NCBI RefSeq assembly: GCF_029213205.1
Contig: NZ_JARGNH010000018.1
Location: forward strand, 1-64,000
Source of the DNA: Pseudooceanicola sp.
Lineage (GTDB): Bacteria > Pseudomonadota > Alphaproteobacteria > Rhodobacterales > Rhodobacteraceae
DNA: 64,000 nt
Reading direction: 5' to 3'
Shown here: piece after piece, positions 8,628 to 17,471 of the stretch
How positions within the stretch are numbered: position 1 is the first letter of the stretch
Layout: each line of letters opens with the position of its first letter
Program-made: the position numbers and the translations under genes
Notes under the pieces: generated by a model
Told to the model about the DNA's origin: nothing
Seen by the model: the letters and a program-made list of their open reading frames with translations, nothing else
Databases searched by the model: none

Positions 8628-9791
8628 TTACAGCAGCCGCCGCGCGGCCCATCCGATCACCTCGAAACCTCGCGCGCGCCAGCTGCGGGAATGCCAAGCC
8701 CGAAGAGTGACTTCGCGGGCATCCGAAAGATCTTGCAGATATTGGGCCTGCAACTGCCCTGCCAGCACGCGGTCATGTGCGACCAGAACCAGCTCCTGAT
8801 TGACGAACAGGCTTCGGTAGTCGAGGTTAGCTGACCCGATGATCGACCAGCCTGTATCGACGACCGACGTCTTGGCATGCAATGGACGGGGCAGATACTC
8901 GTAGACCCTCACGCCCGCCGAGAGAAGCTGCGCATATGCCGCCCGCGTCGCCCAGCCAGCGACCATAGGATCGCTCGTGCGAGGCACCAGCAGACGGACG
9001 TCCACGCCGCGACGCGCGGCATCCTGCAGCGCCCGGTCGACCACGGTGCCCGGACCGAAATAGGGCGACGTCAGATAAACGCAGGTCTGTGCCATCCCGA
9101 TCAGTCCCGCGTGCAGACAGGCAAGCCTCTTTTGACACTTGCGCGAATAGCTCGGCACCAGCAGTCCTTCGCTTGCGTCGGCCTCTTCGGGAATGGCGTT
9201 TGCCGGAAGCGGGCGGGCGTCCTGCCAGAGCCGGTCGAAGTGGCTTTCGGCAAGCGTCGCCAACGGCGCCGGGACACGCACATGTGTATCGCGCTGGCGA
9301 GTCTCGCCGTGAAGCCGACGCGAGTTCAACCGGCGGATGTTGAAACCGCCCAGGAACGCTTCCCGGCCATCCACAATGAGAAGCTTGCGGTGGTTGCGTT
9401 GGAAATATCGCAGCGGGTGTCGGAGATCAAAGGGACGAAACCAGCGAAACCGCACGCCGCTGCGTTCCAGTTCCCGCCGAAACTTGTCGAAATTCCGCTG
9501 GCCGGCACCGAAAGCGTCGAGATGCAACCGCACGTCAAGCCCGGTTCGCGCTTTGGCTGCGAGCAAGGCGACAAAACGCGCCCCGACTTCGTCGGCGGCA
9601 AAGATGTAGGATTCCATCCAGATCGTTTCGGTCGCGCCCTCTATCGCCGCGAGCATCGCATCGAAAAGAGCATCTCCCTCGACGAACAGCTGGAAAGCGC
9701 CCCGCCCTTCGCCCAGATTTGGCACACAGATCGCTTGCCGGGCCTGCCGTATGGTCACGGGAATTTGACGAGGTGCGTGCGAGTTGCTCAT
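8628..9791 (-). CDS. Phospholipase D-family cardiolipin synthase-like protein
   Basis: This 387-residue protein contains two HKD phosphodiesterase motifs: HRKLLIVDG followed by GGFN (about residues 134-148) and HAKTSVVD followed by GSANLD (about 304-322). Two HKD half-sites in one chain with this spacing are typical of ClsB-type cardiolipin synthases, which join two phosphatidyl groups at the inner membrane. There is no long N-terminal membrane anchor, again as in ClsB. It is the last gene of the operon that begins at 15.4 kb, which also codes for other lipid-related proteins. Another PLD-type phosphodiester reaction is possible. Confidence 0.82.
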   Translation of the reverse strand: MSNSHAPRQIPVTIRQARQAICVPNLGEGRGAFQLFVEGDALFDAMLAAIEGATETIWMESYIFAADEVGARFVALLAAKARTGLDVRLHLDAFGAGQRNFDKFRRELERSGVRFRWFRPFDLRHPLRYFQRNHRKLLIVDGREAFLGGFNIRRLNSRRLHGETRQRDTHVRVPAPLATLAESHFDRLWQDARPLPANAIPEEADASEGLLVPSYSRKCQKRLACLHAGLIGMAQTCVYLTSPYFGPGTVVDRALQDAARRGVDVRLLVPRTSDPMVAGWATRAAYAQLLSAGVRVYEYLPRPLHAKTSVVDTGWSIIGSANLDYRSLFVNQELVLVAHDRVLAGQLQAQYLQDLSDAREVTLRAWHSRSWRARGFEVIGWAARRLL

Positions 9792-9886
9792 AATCGCGGC
9801 TTACCGCCCCACCGGTCCAGTCGCAACATCGTCGGCACGACGTCGGCGCTATGCTTGGAACGCGAATTCGCAAGGAAGCACATCCG

Positions 9887-10878
9887 TCAGGTGTCCGCTA
9901 CTTCATGCGCGCCGTGCTGGCACCAGACACAATCGCAGTTGTTGTGGCTGCAACTGCGATCCTGCAAAGGGTTGCGATAGCGAAATCGGGCGAGCGGCAG
10001 CAGCAGGCGCTTAGGCAATGACAGCCGGTAGGCCTGGCCCAAGGAGTCGTCCGTGTCGTTTGATCCCAGCTTTCCGACCAGGTAGTCGATCCCGCGAGGC
10101 CCGCGTGTTCGCCGATCACCGGGTTTCTGCCCTGCATCGCGGTGCGCGGCAATCGGACATTCCCGAAACCCCCGAAGCCTCTCGGTCTTTGCATTTGCAG
10201 CCCGGCGTGACGTTCGAAATATGCCACCGTCGCGGCTAGATATTTTGCCTGATCGCGAAAGCCCGAGAACATGCAACTGGCCACCGTGCCGCGCCCCTGA
10301 CGCACGAGCAGATAGGCGTAGCCCTTCGGGGCAATCTCCGCCCCGAACGCCAGCCACGTGCCATCGGCCATGGTCGTGTCAAAGACGTAGCCCACGGCGA
10401 TGATATCGGCCCGCCGCGGCCCGCCTGCCAGGATCATATTGCCGGCGGTTCTCTTCACGCGATCATTGAATCGCACCTCTACCCCCGCCGTACGCGCCTG
10501 ATCCAGCAAGGCCCTGTCGAGCGTTCCCGCTGCATTGCCGCGTCGCAACAGGTAGAACAGGGGTTTCGATCCATGCACCCGGTGCGCTGTGGCGCGGCTG
10601 TCAAAGACGACGCCTTCCGTCACGCCAAGATGATCGAAATCCGCGGCGCCCCCTGCCTCCGCCAACTCGCCCAGAACGTTCCCGGCGGCGGTCCAGTTTT
10701 CAAGGCCTTGAAAGTCGTCGTGGAACCGATGGCCGACATCTTCGTGCCATTCTCGCACCACGACCCGACGATTGGCCTTGGCCAAAACGATTGCACAGAC
10801 CAGACCTGCGGGACCGGCCCCGACGATTTCAATCGTTTTGTCTTCAGGGTCGGCGGCACCTGGCGTTAGCGCCATCAT
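9887..10878 (-). pseudogene. FAD-dependent oxidoreductase, frameshifted near the C-terminus
   Basis: The N-terminus has a Rossmann FAD-binding motif (EIVGAGPAGL) and the body resembles FAD-dependent oxidoreductases of the geranylgeranyl-reductase type. After GEHAG (near 10098) the frame turns into an implausible Cys/Thr-rich sequence. The -1 frame continues sensibly to 9887 with LPKRLLLPLARFRY and a Cys-rich end (NNCDCVWCQHG). The stretch that normally follows GEHAG, an FQDxxxGFG-type segment, is missing, so an internal deletion with loss of frame is likely. The start at 10878 (ATG ATG) has a GAGGAGGG ribosome-binding site. Without the frameshift repaired the protein ends at 9898. Confidence 0.6.
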
Positions 10879-10938
10879 ACGAACCCTCCTCGATGCGATC
10901 GACGTCCTGACAGGCCGGGTTTATCTGCGCAATGTGAG

Positions 10939-11634
10939 TCAGATCCCGTAAGCCCAGGCCGGCAGTCGTCCCATATGGACCTCAACCATCCTGACACCGG
11001 GCACGTTTTCGACGGCAACCCGGATCGCATTCTCCTCGAAATCGCTGTCGGCGACACCCCAGACGGCGACATTCCCCTTGTCCACCGTGTAGTTGATGAG
11101 GTTGACCGCTGCACCGGGCACTTCTTTCAGAGCCTCTTCAATCTTCGCACGCAGCACGCGGTCGTCCTCCGACGGCTCCGGCAGCGCCCCATCCTGAAGC
11201 GCCGACAAGGCGTGGAGCAGGTTCGCACGGCTGACGATGCCGACCACTTTGTCGGATCTCACCACCGGCACGCGCTTGATCCGGTGCTTTTCCAGAAGAC
11301 GCGCGATTTCCGCGACATTCGTATCCTCTTCTACCGAAACCACATCCCTTGTCATCACGTCTTCGACCCGGTGGCTTTTGAGCTTCACGAAATCCTGTGC
11401 GGATTCGCTTGCCCCGCCAAGCACCTCGAGCCACCATGACCGGCGTGGTCCGTCTGTTTCGCGGACACGCCGCATGAGGTCGCCTTCGCTGACAAGTCCC
11501 TTGAGGTCGCCTTCGGCGTCAACGACGGGCAGCGCGCTGATATTGTGGTCGAGCATCAAGCGTACCGCGTCCTCGATTTGTCCCTCCAGCGGGACCGAGA
11601 TCACCGATGTTGTCATGATATCCCTGGCTTGCAT
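10939..11634 (-). CDS. CBS-domain pair protein with C-terminal BON domain
   Basis: This 231-residue cytoplasmic protein has two CBS motifs (residues about 1-60 and 88-145), each ending in the usual GLVSEGDL or GIVSRANL type segment. They are followed by a BON-like domain (about 155-225) ending in GRLPAWAYGI. CBS pairs usually bind adenosine nucleotides, and BON domains bind phospholipid surfaces. The combination suggests an energy- or stress-sensing factor acting near the membrane. It lies 39 bases downstream of the Rieske gene in the same direction. Confidence 0.85.
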   Translation of the reverse strand: MQARDIMTTSVISVPLEGQIEDAVRLMLDHNISALPVVDAEGDLKGLVSEGDLMRRVRETDGPRRSWWLEVLGGASESAQDFVKLKSHRVEDVMTRDVVSVEEDTNVAEIARLLEKHRIKRVPVVRSDKVVGIVSRANLLHALSALQDGALPEPSEDDRVLRAKIEEALKEVPGAAVNLINYTVDKGNVAVWGVADSDFEENAIRVAVENVPGVRMVEVHMGRLPAWAYGI

Positions 11635-11673
11635 GTCATAGTCTCCTTCTTGAATTTTGGCTGGTTCAGCACG

Positions 11674-12276
11674 TCAGGTGCCGATAACGAGTTGCAGGTC
11701 GTCGCCCAGATTATAGGGCGGGATGTCGAGGTTGCGTGGGGCCGGCCCCTTCCGGATCCGGCCCGAGGTATCGTAATGCGATCCGTGGCACGGGCAGAAC
11801 CAACCGCCGAATTCGCCCACCGCCGACCCATCCTGGCCCAAGGGGATACAGCCGAGATGGGTACAGACACCGATAACGACCAGCCATTCGCCATCCTCGC
11901 CCGCCACGCGGTTTTCATCCAGTGCTGGCTCTTCGCCACTTGCGTTCGGATTCTCGCCCGCTTCGTCAACCGGATCGGGAAGTTGGTCGAGATCGACGGC
12001 TCGTGCAGCCTCGATTGCGGCTGGTGACCTGCGCCAGACGAAGACCGGGCGCCCCTGCCACTTCACCGTAATGCGTTGGCCCGGTTCGACACCGGCAAGA
12101 TCGACCCTGACCGTGCCGGATGCGGTCACATCCGCAGAGGGGTTCATCGAATTGATCAACGGCCAGACCGCCGCGCCTGCGGCAATCGCGCCGGTTGAGG
12201 CCGTTGCATAATACAGGAAATCGCGGCGCTCTGTTGTGGGTAATTGATTGGTTTCGTCAATGGTCTGGCGCATCAT
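11674..12276 (-). CDS. Rieske [2Fe-2S] protein (ubiquinol-cytochrome c reductase type), without partner genes
   Basis: This 200-residue protein has the two cluster-binding boxes CTHLGC and CPCHGS and an N-terminal twin-arginine-like anchor ([14 protein letters not shown]). It is therefore expected to be membrane-anchored with the Fe-S domain in the periplasm. In the bc1 complex it passes electrons from ubiquinol to cytochrome c1, but no cytochrome b or c1 gene is nearby. It carries an acidic insertion (about residues 95-118). Its ATG overlaps the fabI stop by four bases. It may replace or modify the chromosomal Rieske subunit; that is inference. Confidence 0.85.
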   Translation of the reverse strand: MMRQTIDETNQLPTTERRDFLYYATASTGAIAAGAAVWPLINSMNPSADVTASGTVRVDLAGVEPGQRITVKWQGRPVFVWRRSPAAIEAARAVDLDQLPDPVDEAGENPNASGEEPALDENRVAGEDGEWLVVIGVCTHLGCIPLGQDGSAVGEFGGWFCPCHGSHYDTSGRIRKGPAPRNLDIPPYNLGDDLQLVIGT

Positions 12277-13115
12277 GATTCCTCCGATTTGACGTTCATT
12301 TTGGCTGCGGCGACAGGGCTTTCGACGTGAACACCCGCATCGACATGCAGCACCTCGCCCGTGATGCCGCCGGTATAGTCGCTGGCGAACAGCAGGGCGG
12401 CGCGGCCCACCTCGTCGGCCGTGACGTTGCGCCGCAATGGGGCAACTCGCGCGGTCGCGTCCAGAAGACCCGCAAAGTCGGTCAACCCGGACGCCGCGCG
12501 GGTCATCACGGGTCCCGCCGAAATGGCGTTGACGCGGATGTTCGATGGCCCGAGTTCGTGGGCCAGATAGCGCACCGTGGCCTCAAGCGCCGCCTTCACC
12601 GGCCCCATCACGTTGTAATTCTCCACCACACGTTCGCCGCCGAGATAACTGAGCGTGATGAGGCTGCCGCTGCCTCTCATCAGGGGCTCAGCCAGATGCG
12701 CCATGCGGATCAGCGAATGGACGGACACATGCATCGCTTGGGAAAACCCTGCAGCCGAACAGTCAGTCAGGCGGCCATGAAGGTCGCCGGGCGGCACGCT
12801 GCCCACGGCATGAAGGATGAAATCCAATTTTCCCCAGCGGTCCGTGATGGCGTCGAAGACAGCGTCGAGTTCGTGCGGCGCATTCACGTCACAGGGCAGC
12901 AGGATCGGCGCTTCGAGACGTGCAGCTAATGGCACCACATGAGGTTTGGTGCGCTCATCGACATAGGTGATGGCGAGCTCGGCACCCGCTTGACGGAAAT
13001 GCAGGGCAGCAGGCCACGCCAGACTGCGATCATTGGCGATGCCGACAACCAGACCTTTCCGGCCGGACAGATCAAGCAGTTCCGCAGGATCGCAGCATTC
13101 GGCGAAGTCAGGCAT
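12273..13115 (-). CDS. fabI: Enoyl-[acyl-carrier-protein] reductase, FabI type
   Basis: The 280-residue product is an SDR-fold enoyl-ACP reductase: [17 protein letters not shown] at the N-terminus (the FabI nucleotide-binding variant), the catalytic Tyr-x6-Lys in [12 protein letters not shown], and the FabI-like [15 protein letters not shown]. FabI performs the last reduction in each fatty-acid elongation cycle with NADH. The start at 13115 overlaps the stop of the 59-residue peptide gene by eight bases; the longer upstream frame is inside other genes. Its place next to a DUF3141 gene is a combination seen in other alphaproteobacteria. It may act on a special acyl chain or as a stress-time extra copy. 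Confidence 0.88.
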   Translation of the reverse strand: MPDFAECCDPAELLDLSGRKGLVVGIANDRSLAWPAALHFRQAGAELAITYVDERTKPHVVPLAARLEAPILLPCDVNAPHELDAVFDAITDRWGKLDFILHAVGSVPPGDLHGRLTDCSAAGFSQAMHVSVHSLIRMAHLAEPLMRGSGSLITLSYLGGERVVENYNVMGPVKAALEATVRYLAHELGPSNIRVNAISAGPVMTRAASGLTDFAGLLDATARVAPLRRNVTADEVGRAALLFASDYTGGITGEVLHVDAGVHVESPVAAAKMNVKSEES

Positions 13116-13287
13116 CTTTGGACGTTGCCTCGGTATCGGCGGAAGCTTCGGTCTTCTTGTCGTGCGCACCATGACGCTTGGTCGACTTGCTATGTTCGTG
13201 TCCGCCATGTCCGTGCCCGAAAAGGTGCATTGCGGCCATTCCGCCGAAGACGAGAACCAAAACCCAGTTTTCAAAAAGCCATTCCAT
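13108..13287 (-). CDS. 59-residue single-span membrane peptide with His-rich tail
   Basis: The frame starts at ATG 13287 behind GGAG and ends by overlapping fabI. A hydrophobic span (residues about 4-23, WLFENWVLVLVFGGMAAM) is followed by a His-rich run, FGHGHGGHEH, and a charged tail. It resembles the DUF2933-type small proteins in layout. It lies six bases after the DUF3141 gene. A role in metal binding at the membrane is plausible but unproven. Confidence 0.75.
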   Translation of the reverse strand: MEWLFENWVLVLVFGGMAAMHLFGHGHGGHEHSKSTKRHGAHDKKTEASADTEATSKDA

Positions 13288-13293
13288 ATTCGT

Positions 13294-15063
13294 TCACTCC
13301 ATTTTTGATGAGTCGGACGGTTTTTCCGCCTGTGTGGTTGCTGCGGCGAACGGGAAATTGCCGAACATCGCGCCAAAGACATGGGTGATCCAGGCATCGC
13401 GTCCCTTGCGCCATGCGCCTATACCCTCGCCGGTGCGCGCCGACAGCGCACGCTCAGCGACGATCGCGGGGTGGTCGTCCGGCAATGGTGAGCGCGTCTC
13501 GCGCAGCGTTTCGGCGGTGGACTTGATCAGGGCCATCCACGGGTTCACCTGTTCGGAGAACATCGTTCTGGTCCAGCGCATGGGGTGCAGCGCACGGAGC
13601 GCCTCGGCGCTGGCCGGGGTCGTCGCGGCGCGGATCCAAGGACTGACGAAAGTCGAATAGACCGCCTCGTTGATCCGCGATATCTGCGCCACTTGTTTCA
13701 AGGCCGCATCGTCCGATGCAATGCCCAGATCATCGACCTCGCGCGGCTCGAATCGCACCTCAAAATCGCCGGTCTCGCAGTCCGGGTCACCCGACGGGTT
13801 GTCGATCACCATCTCGTAGAGACCCGGGGAAAGGGCCTCGACATCGTCCAGGCTTTCCAGAATCGCACGATGCTGGAGCCGCGCGACAGAGCCGGAGACG
13901 AAGATGCCCAGATGCCCGACACGCGGATGCGTCATATAGACGATGCGCTGCCCGGCTGCCTTGAGCGCATCGGTATCGGGATAAAGCTTGCCAATCCACC
14001 CCATTGCCTGTTCGGGCGGCGTGATGTTGTCACCGTCCGAGGCGAAGATGATCAGCGGATTGCTGATGCGCTTAAGATCGACGGTGCAATGCGCATCCAG
14101 CTGCATCTCGCCCTGTTCCAGCCGGTTGCCGATGAACAGGTTCTGCGTGATGCCGAGGATTTCCTCGCGGCTGAGCGTGTAGTATCCATTCCACCAGCGT
14201 TCGAACTCAAGGAACCGCTCGCGTTCGGTGTCGGCATGGGCAAAGAGGTTCGCGTATTTGTCCCAGATCGCCTTTTCGGGTTGCAAGGTCTCAAAATTCT
14301 GTGCCAGCCAGGCACCGTCGAACCGCCCGTCCCCCAGATCGGAGATCATATGGGCGGCCCATGCCCCGCCCGACAGTGCGCCCATCATCCGCATCGGGCT
14401 GCTTGCCGCCTCGCCCGACCAGTAGCTGAGCGGTGAGCCGTTCAGTACAATCGGACCGGTCAGACCGTCGCAATCCGCCGCCAGCAGCGTGGCCGCCCAA
14501 CCGGCCTGGCAATTGCCGTAGAGCACGGGGGCTGTGTCCGGGTGACGGCGAGCGACCTCGGAGACGAAGTCGCGCAAGGCATAATGCACATCCGACAGCG
14601 TCTGACCTGGCATGGGCTCGGGGTAGAAGATCACGAAATAGACCGGATGGCCCTCGTGCATCGCCATGCCGACCTCGCTGTCGCGCTTGAAGCCGCCGAT
14701 ACCGGGCCCGTGCCCGGCGCGCGGATCAATGACGATCACGGGCGGCTTGGCCTCGTCCACGCAATCGTCCCAGCAATCGTCGCCGACCCGCGTGATCCTG
14801 AGCAGCGCGTAGTTGGCCGACCGCTCAAAGGTGCGTGCGTCCAGCAGCAGTTCGTAATCGAAATCCAGAAGCGGCGGCATGCCCTGCCGCTCATGCGCGA
14901 TCATATTGTCGGCGCGTTCACGCAGCGTGTCGAGAAGCAGCACCCAGCGTTCAAAGACGTCTTGGACGTAAGGCACGTTACTAGCGGTCGTTGCGTTACC
15001 GGAAGCGGGTGCAAGAAATTGTTCCGGGGTCACTGTCGCAAGGCGCAGGCTCTTATTCATCAT
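13294..15063 (-). CDS. DUF3141 alpha/beta-hydrolase, PHA-synthase-like
   Basis: This 589-residue protein has a PHA-synthase-style lipase box, GNCQAGW (about residue 185), in which the nucleophile is Cys as in PhaC enzymes. A downstream Asp in FASDGDN and a His in PRVGHLG complete a possible catalytic triad. The family (DUF3141) has no established reaction. It is often found beside fabI and phosphotransacetylase/acetate kinase genes, which suggests acyl-chain or hydroxyacid metabolism. Start ATG ATG at 15063 overlaps the upstream gene by 11 bases. It is part of the operon driven from 15.43 kb. Confidence 0.82.
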   Translation of the reverse strand: MMNKSLRLATVTPEQFLAPASGNATTASNVPYVQDVFERWVLLLDTLRERADNMIAHERQGMPPLLDFDYELLLDARTFERSANYALLRITRVGDDCWDDCVDEAKPPVIVIDPRAGHGPGIGGFKRDSEVGMAMHEGHPVYFVIFYPEPMPGQTLSDVHYALRDFVSEVARRHPDTAPVLYGNCQAGWAATLLAADCDGLTGPIVLNGSPLSYWSGEAASSPMRMMGALSGGAWAAHMISDLGDGRFDGAWLAQNFETLQPEKAIWDKYANLFAHADTERERFLEFERWWNGYYTLSREEILGITQNLFIGNRLEQGEMQLDAHCTVDLKRISNPLIIFASDGDNITPPEQAMGWIGKLYPDTDALKAAGQRIVYMTHPRVGHLGIFVSGSVARLQHRAILESLDDVEALSPGLYEMVIDNPSGDPDCETGDFEVRFEPREVDDLGIASDDAALKQVAQISRINEAVYSTFVSPWIRAATTPASAEALRALHPMRWTRTMFSEQVNPWMALIKSTAETLRETRSPLPDDHPAIVAERALSARTGEGIGAWRKGRDAWITHVFGAMFGNFPFAAATTQAEKPSDSSKME

Positions 15064-15385
15064 CAGCTTCCTTTTGATTGGTGGTGTCTATGGAGGGTCG
15101 TCCAGCGAGCATCCCACGCACGAAATCCTTCGCCAAATCCTCGCGCAGACCGGAAAGGAGATAGGTCGCATCGCGAGACGCAATACCCAGCGCGCGTGCC
15201 GCAAGCGTCGGGGGTTGTTTCATCACTTCCACACGGTTGAACAACGCGCGTGCCATCGGGGCATCTGCGTATGCGGAGGTCTCAGCGCATGCGCAGGTCA
15301 TCCGGGAAAAAAAGACGCGAGGATCAGCATCGGATGATGGTTGACGGGGTACCCCCGCGTTCCGATCCGGCGTCTTCCGTGGCAT
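15053..15385 (-). CDS. Hypothetical 110-residue protein heading the DUF3141 operon
   Basis: The ATG at 15385 is preceded by GCAGGAG at good spacing and lies about 40 bases after an ECF-type promoter, so the full frame is likely used; a shorter form from 15256 is possible. The N-terminal third is polar with a CAC pair. The rest contains LAARALGIASRDATYLLSGL and ends in a charged tail. No membrane segment and no family were recognised. Its stop overlaps the DUF3141 start, which implies coupled translation. Confidence 0.6.
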   Translation of the reverse strand: MPRKTPDRNAGVPRQPSSDADPRVFFSRMTCACAETSAYADAPMARALFNRVEVMKQPPTLAARALGIASRDATYLLSGLREDLAKDFVRGMLAGRPSIDTTNQKEADDE

Positions 15386-15433
15386 GATTAGGCTACTCCT
15401 GCGGTTGAGCCTTTGGGCACAGTCACAGAAGAA

Positions 15434-15459
15434 GACGTTGGATCATGGAAATCGTTACA
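15434..15459 (-). promoter_or_regulatory. ECF-type promoter TGTAACG-N15-CGTC for the DUF3141-fabI operon
   Basis: On the minus strand TGTAACG (15459-15453), 15 bases, then CGTC (15437-15434). It sits between the stop of the ECF sigma gene and the first gene of the operon, giving a leader of about 40 bases with a clear ribosome-binding site. Confidence 0.75.
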
Positions 15460-15477
15460 GAGCTGACGGCGCGGCGA

Positions 15478-16104
15478 TCAGGATATTTGTCCGTCTTCTT
15501 CGCAGTCAGTCTGGTGTGTGTCATTCTCGCAGCCCTCGGGCGGACAATAACAATCGTCGCGGTCCTCTTGGCAGCACTTGCCGCAATGCGTCGTCAGCGC
15601 CTCGCGCAAAGCAGTGCGTGCCCGGTGTAGCCGGACACCAAGTGCGTTGCGGTTAAGCTGCAGATCGGCTGCCACGCTTTCGCGATCCTCTTCGCCGAAA
15701 TCGATGCGCCGGATCAGTTCGGCATCCGCCGGGCGCAGTTCGGAAATCAGCCCGCCATGGCAGGTGCACAGCCGTGCCATCTGTGAGGGCGCATCGGCAA
15801 TCCATTCCTCTGGTTCGCGCGCCGCCGCCGCCGCCAGCCGGCTACGCCGGGTCCCTTTGCGGTAGTGATCGTTCAAAGTGGACCGCAGGATTGTGTAGAG
15901 CCACGCATCCATTCGTTCGACCTCTCGGAGCTGATCCTTGCGTGACAGCACGCGGATGCAGAAGTCTTGCAGGACATCCTCTGCATCTGCGCGGTTGCCA
16001 AGCCGTTTGACCAGAAATCCCATAAACGCTCCGCGCCCGTCCAACAGGGCGCGTTCCGGCGAAGCGTCGGGCACATCGGGCTTGCCACTGTCTTGCGATG
16101 CCAT
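15478..16104 (-). CDS. ECF sigma factor with CxC linker and Cys-rich C-terminus (CorE-like)
   Basis: This 208-residue sigma factor has region 2 (GNRADAEDVLQDFCIRVL, then RMDAWLYTILRSTLNDHYRK) and region 4 (ADLQLNRNALGVRLHRARTALR). Two cysteine features stand out: LCTC in the linker between regions 2 and 4, and a C-terminal cluster HCGKCCQEDRDDCYCPP with further Cys. CorE-type (ECF44) sigma factors, which lack an anti-sigma factor and sense copper through such cysteines, have the same layout. No anti-sigma gene is adjacent. A weaker copy of the shared ECF promoter precedes it. Metal sensing is inferred from architecture. Confidence 0.85.
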   Translation of the reverse strand: MASQDSGKPDVPDASPERALLDGRGAFMGFLVKRLGNRADAEDVLQDFCIRVLSRKDQLREVERMDAWLYTILRSTLNDHYRKGTRRSRLAAAAAREPEEWIADAPSQMARLCTCHGGLISELRPADAELIRRIDFGEEDRESVAADLQLNRNALGVRLHRARTALREALTTHCGKCCQEDRDDCYCPPEGCENDTHQTDCEEDGQIS

Positions 16105-16171
16105 GATGTCTCTGCCCTTTCCAAGAGGTTTGCGAAGGTGCGATCAGCGCTGATTCGAGCATTGTCTCTCT

Positions 16172-16197
16172 AACGTACAATGCGCGCAGTCATTCTA
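16172..16197 (-). promoter_or_regulatory. Weaker ECF-type promoter before the sigma gene
   Basis: TAGAATG (16197-16191), 15 bases, then CGTT (16175-16172) followed by AGA on the minus strand. It keeps AATG and the exact spacing of the consensus but differs in the first bases and the last base. If used, it would make the sigma factor autoregulated. Confidence 0.45.
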
Positions 16198-16324
16198 AGA
16201 ACAATTTGCCCCTCCGCGCGTCACTCTGAATAAGCAACACACATTCGTATCGAAGCAAACAGGCTTTCGACGAAGACAATAGCCAAAACGACCGTTTGAA
16301 AACAGGTTAACAGGTTGTTCTGTA

Positions 16325-17215
16325 TTATCGACCTTGAGACCGCCGTGCTCCCTTAAAGTTGACGAACACGATCCCCAAAATGACCAGCGCAATACCGGAA
16401 AATTGAATCCCGGACAGGCGTTCCCCGAAAAACAAGGCACCAATTGAAAGACCGAAGATCGGAACAAGAAAGCTGAACACAATCGCCCGGTTCAGTTCAA
16501 CTGCCTCCAGCACGGAAAACCAGAGCCAATACACCAGCGCTGAGCCGAACAGGGCCAGCCCCAAAAGCGATGCCGTGAAGACCGCGTTCCATTGAATGGC
16601 GTTTTGATCTTCCTGCGCGAGGGCTGCCAACCCAAGTGGCACGCTGCCGATGAGCAACTGTAGCCCCATTGCGAAAAGCCCGTCCACTGTGCCAGCGATG
16701 GACTTGATCGCCACGTTGCTGATGGTCACCCCAACCGCGGCCAATACGATATAGGCGAAGCCGATGGCCGACCCCTCTTGCCCTCCATCAAGCAATTGCG
16801 GCAGCGCGATCACGAGGATTCCCATGAATCCGATCAGTAGACCGACCCAACCGACCTTCGGCAGCCTTTCGCCAAGCCATGCAACACCCAGTATTGCGGC
16901 CAGCAGCGGCTGCGCGTTCGCGATGACCGTGGCGAGGCCCGGAGACACGAATTCTGCTGCATGAAACATGCCCAGAAATCCCAAACTTGTCGCACCAATC
17001 CCGACGATCCCCAAGGTCAACCACGTGCGCCAACCGCGCGGGAATGGTCTACGCAAAATCATGGCCAGCCCCACTAGAGTTGCTCCGGCCAGAACTGCGC
17101 GCATTGTCGCAAAAGTCAGATGCGGCGAGTATTGCAGCCCTGCCGTGATCAAAGGAAAGCACGCCGCCCACAGGAACATGGCCAAAACGATTTTGGTTAT
17201 GACAGTCGGCGACAT
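16325..17215 (-). CDS. DMT/EamA-family transporter
   Basis: This 296-residue protein has about ten membrane helices arranged as two EamA repeats (residues about 5-140 and 150-288), the standard form of drug/metabolite transporters. These proteins export or take up small metabolites; the substrate cannot be told. The start at 17215 is preceded by GGAAAGGAAA. It lies between two ECF sigma genes, divergent from the second, and shares no obvious ECF promoter with them. Confidence 0.85.
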   Translation of the reverse strand: MSPTVITKIVLAMFLWAACFPLITAGLQYSPHLTFATMRAVLAGATLVGLAMILRRPFPRGWRTWLTLGIVGIGATSLGFLGMFHAAEFVSPGLATVIANAQPLLAAILGVAWLGERLPKVGWVGLLIGFMGILVIALPQLLDGGQEGSAIGFAYIVLAAVGVTISNVAIKSIAGTVDGLFAMGLQLLIGSVPLGLAALAQEDQNAIQWNAVFTASLLGLALFGSALVYWLWFSVLEAVELNRAIVFSFLVPIFGLSIGALFFGERLSGIQFSGIALVILGIVFVNFKGARRSQGR

Positions 17216-17425
17216 CGAGATTTCCTTTCCAAGTCAGAAGTGGCAGGAATTGGAGAAATTTTCCGATGTGCCAACTCAGGGGCGAAGTAAGAAGACGCTG
17301 CGGCAGCCGAAACCTTACGCATTCCTGAGCATACGCGTGTTGGACCTGGTTCCAAAGGACCGCGCCTGTGCATACCCAACAGCAAAACCACCAACAATCA
17401 GGTCACCCGAAGCACCCGGAAAAAG

Positions 17426-17451
17426 TGTAACGTTCTCGATGGTTCGGCGTC
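17426..17451 (+). promoter_or_regulatory. ECF-type promoter TGTAACG-N15-CGTC before the second sigma gene
   Basis: TGTAACG (17426-17432), 15 bases, CGTC (17448-17451) then ATA. The sigma gene ATG lies 20 bases beyond, so the leader is short and includes AGAGGTG. This supports autoregulation by one of the sigma factors. Confidence 0.75.
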
Positions 17452-17471
17452 ATACTTTTCAGAGGTGTAAC

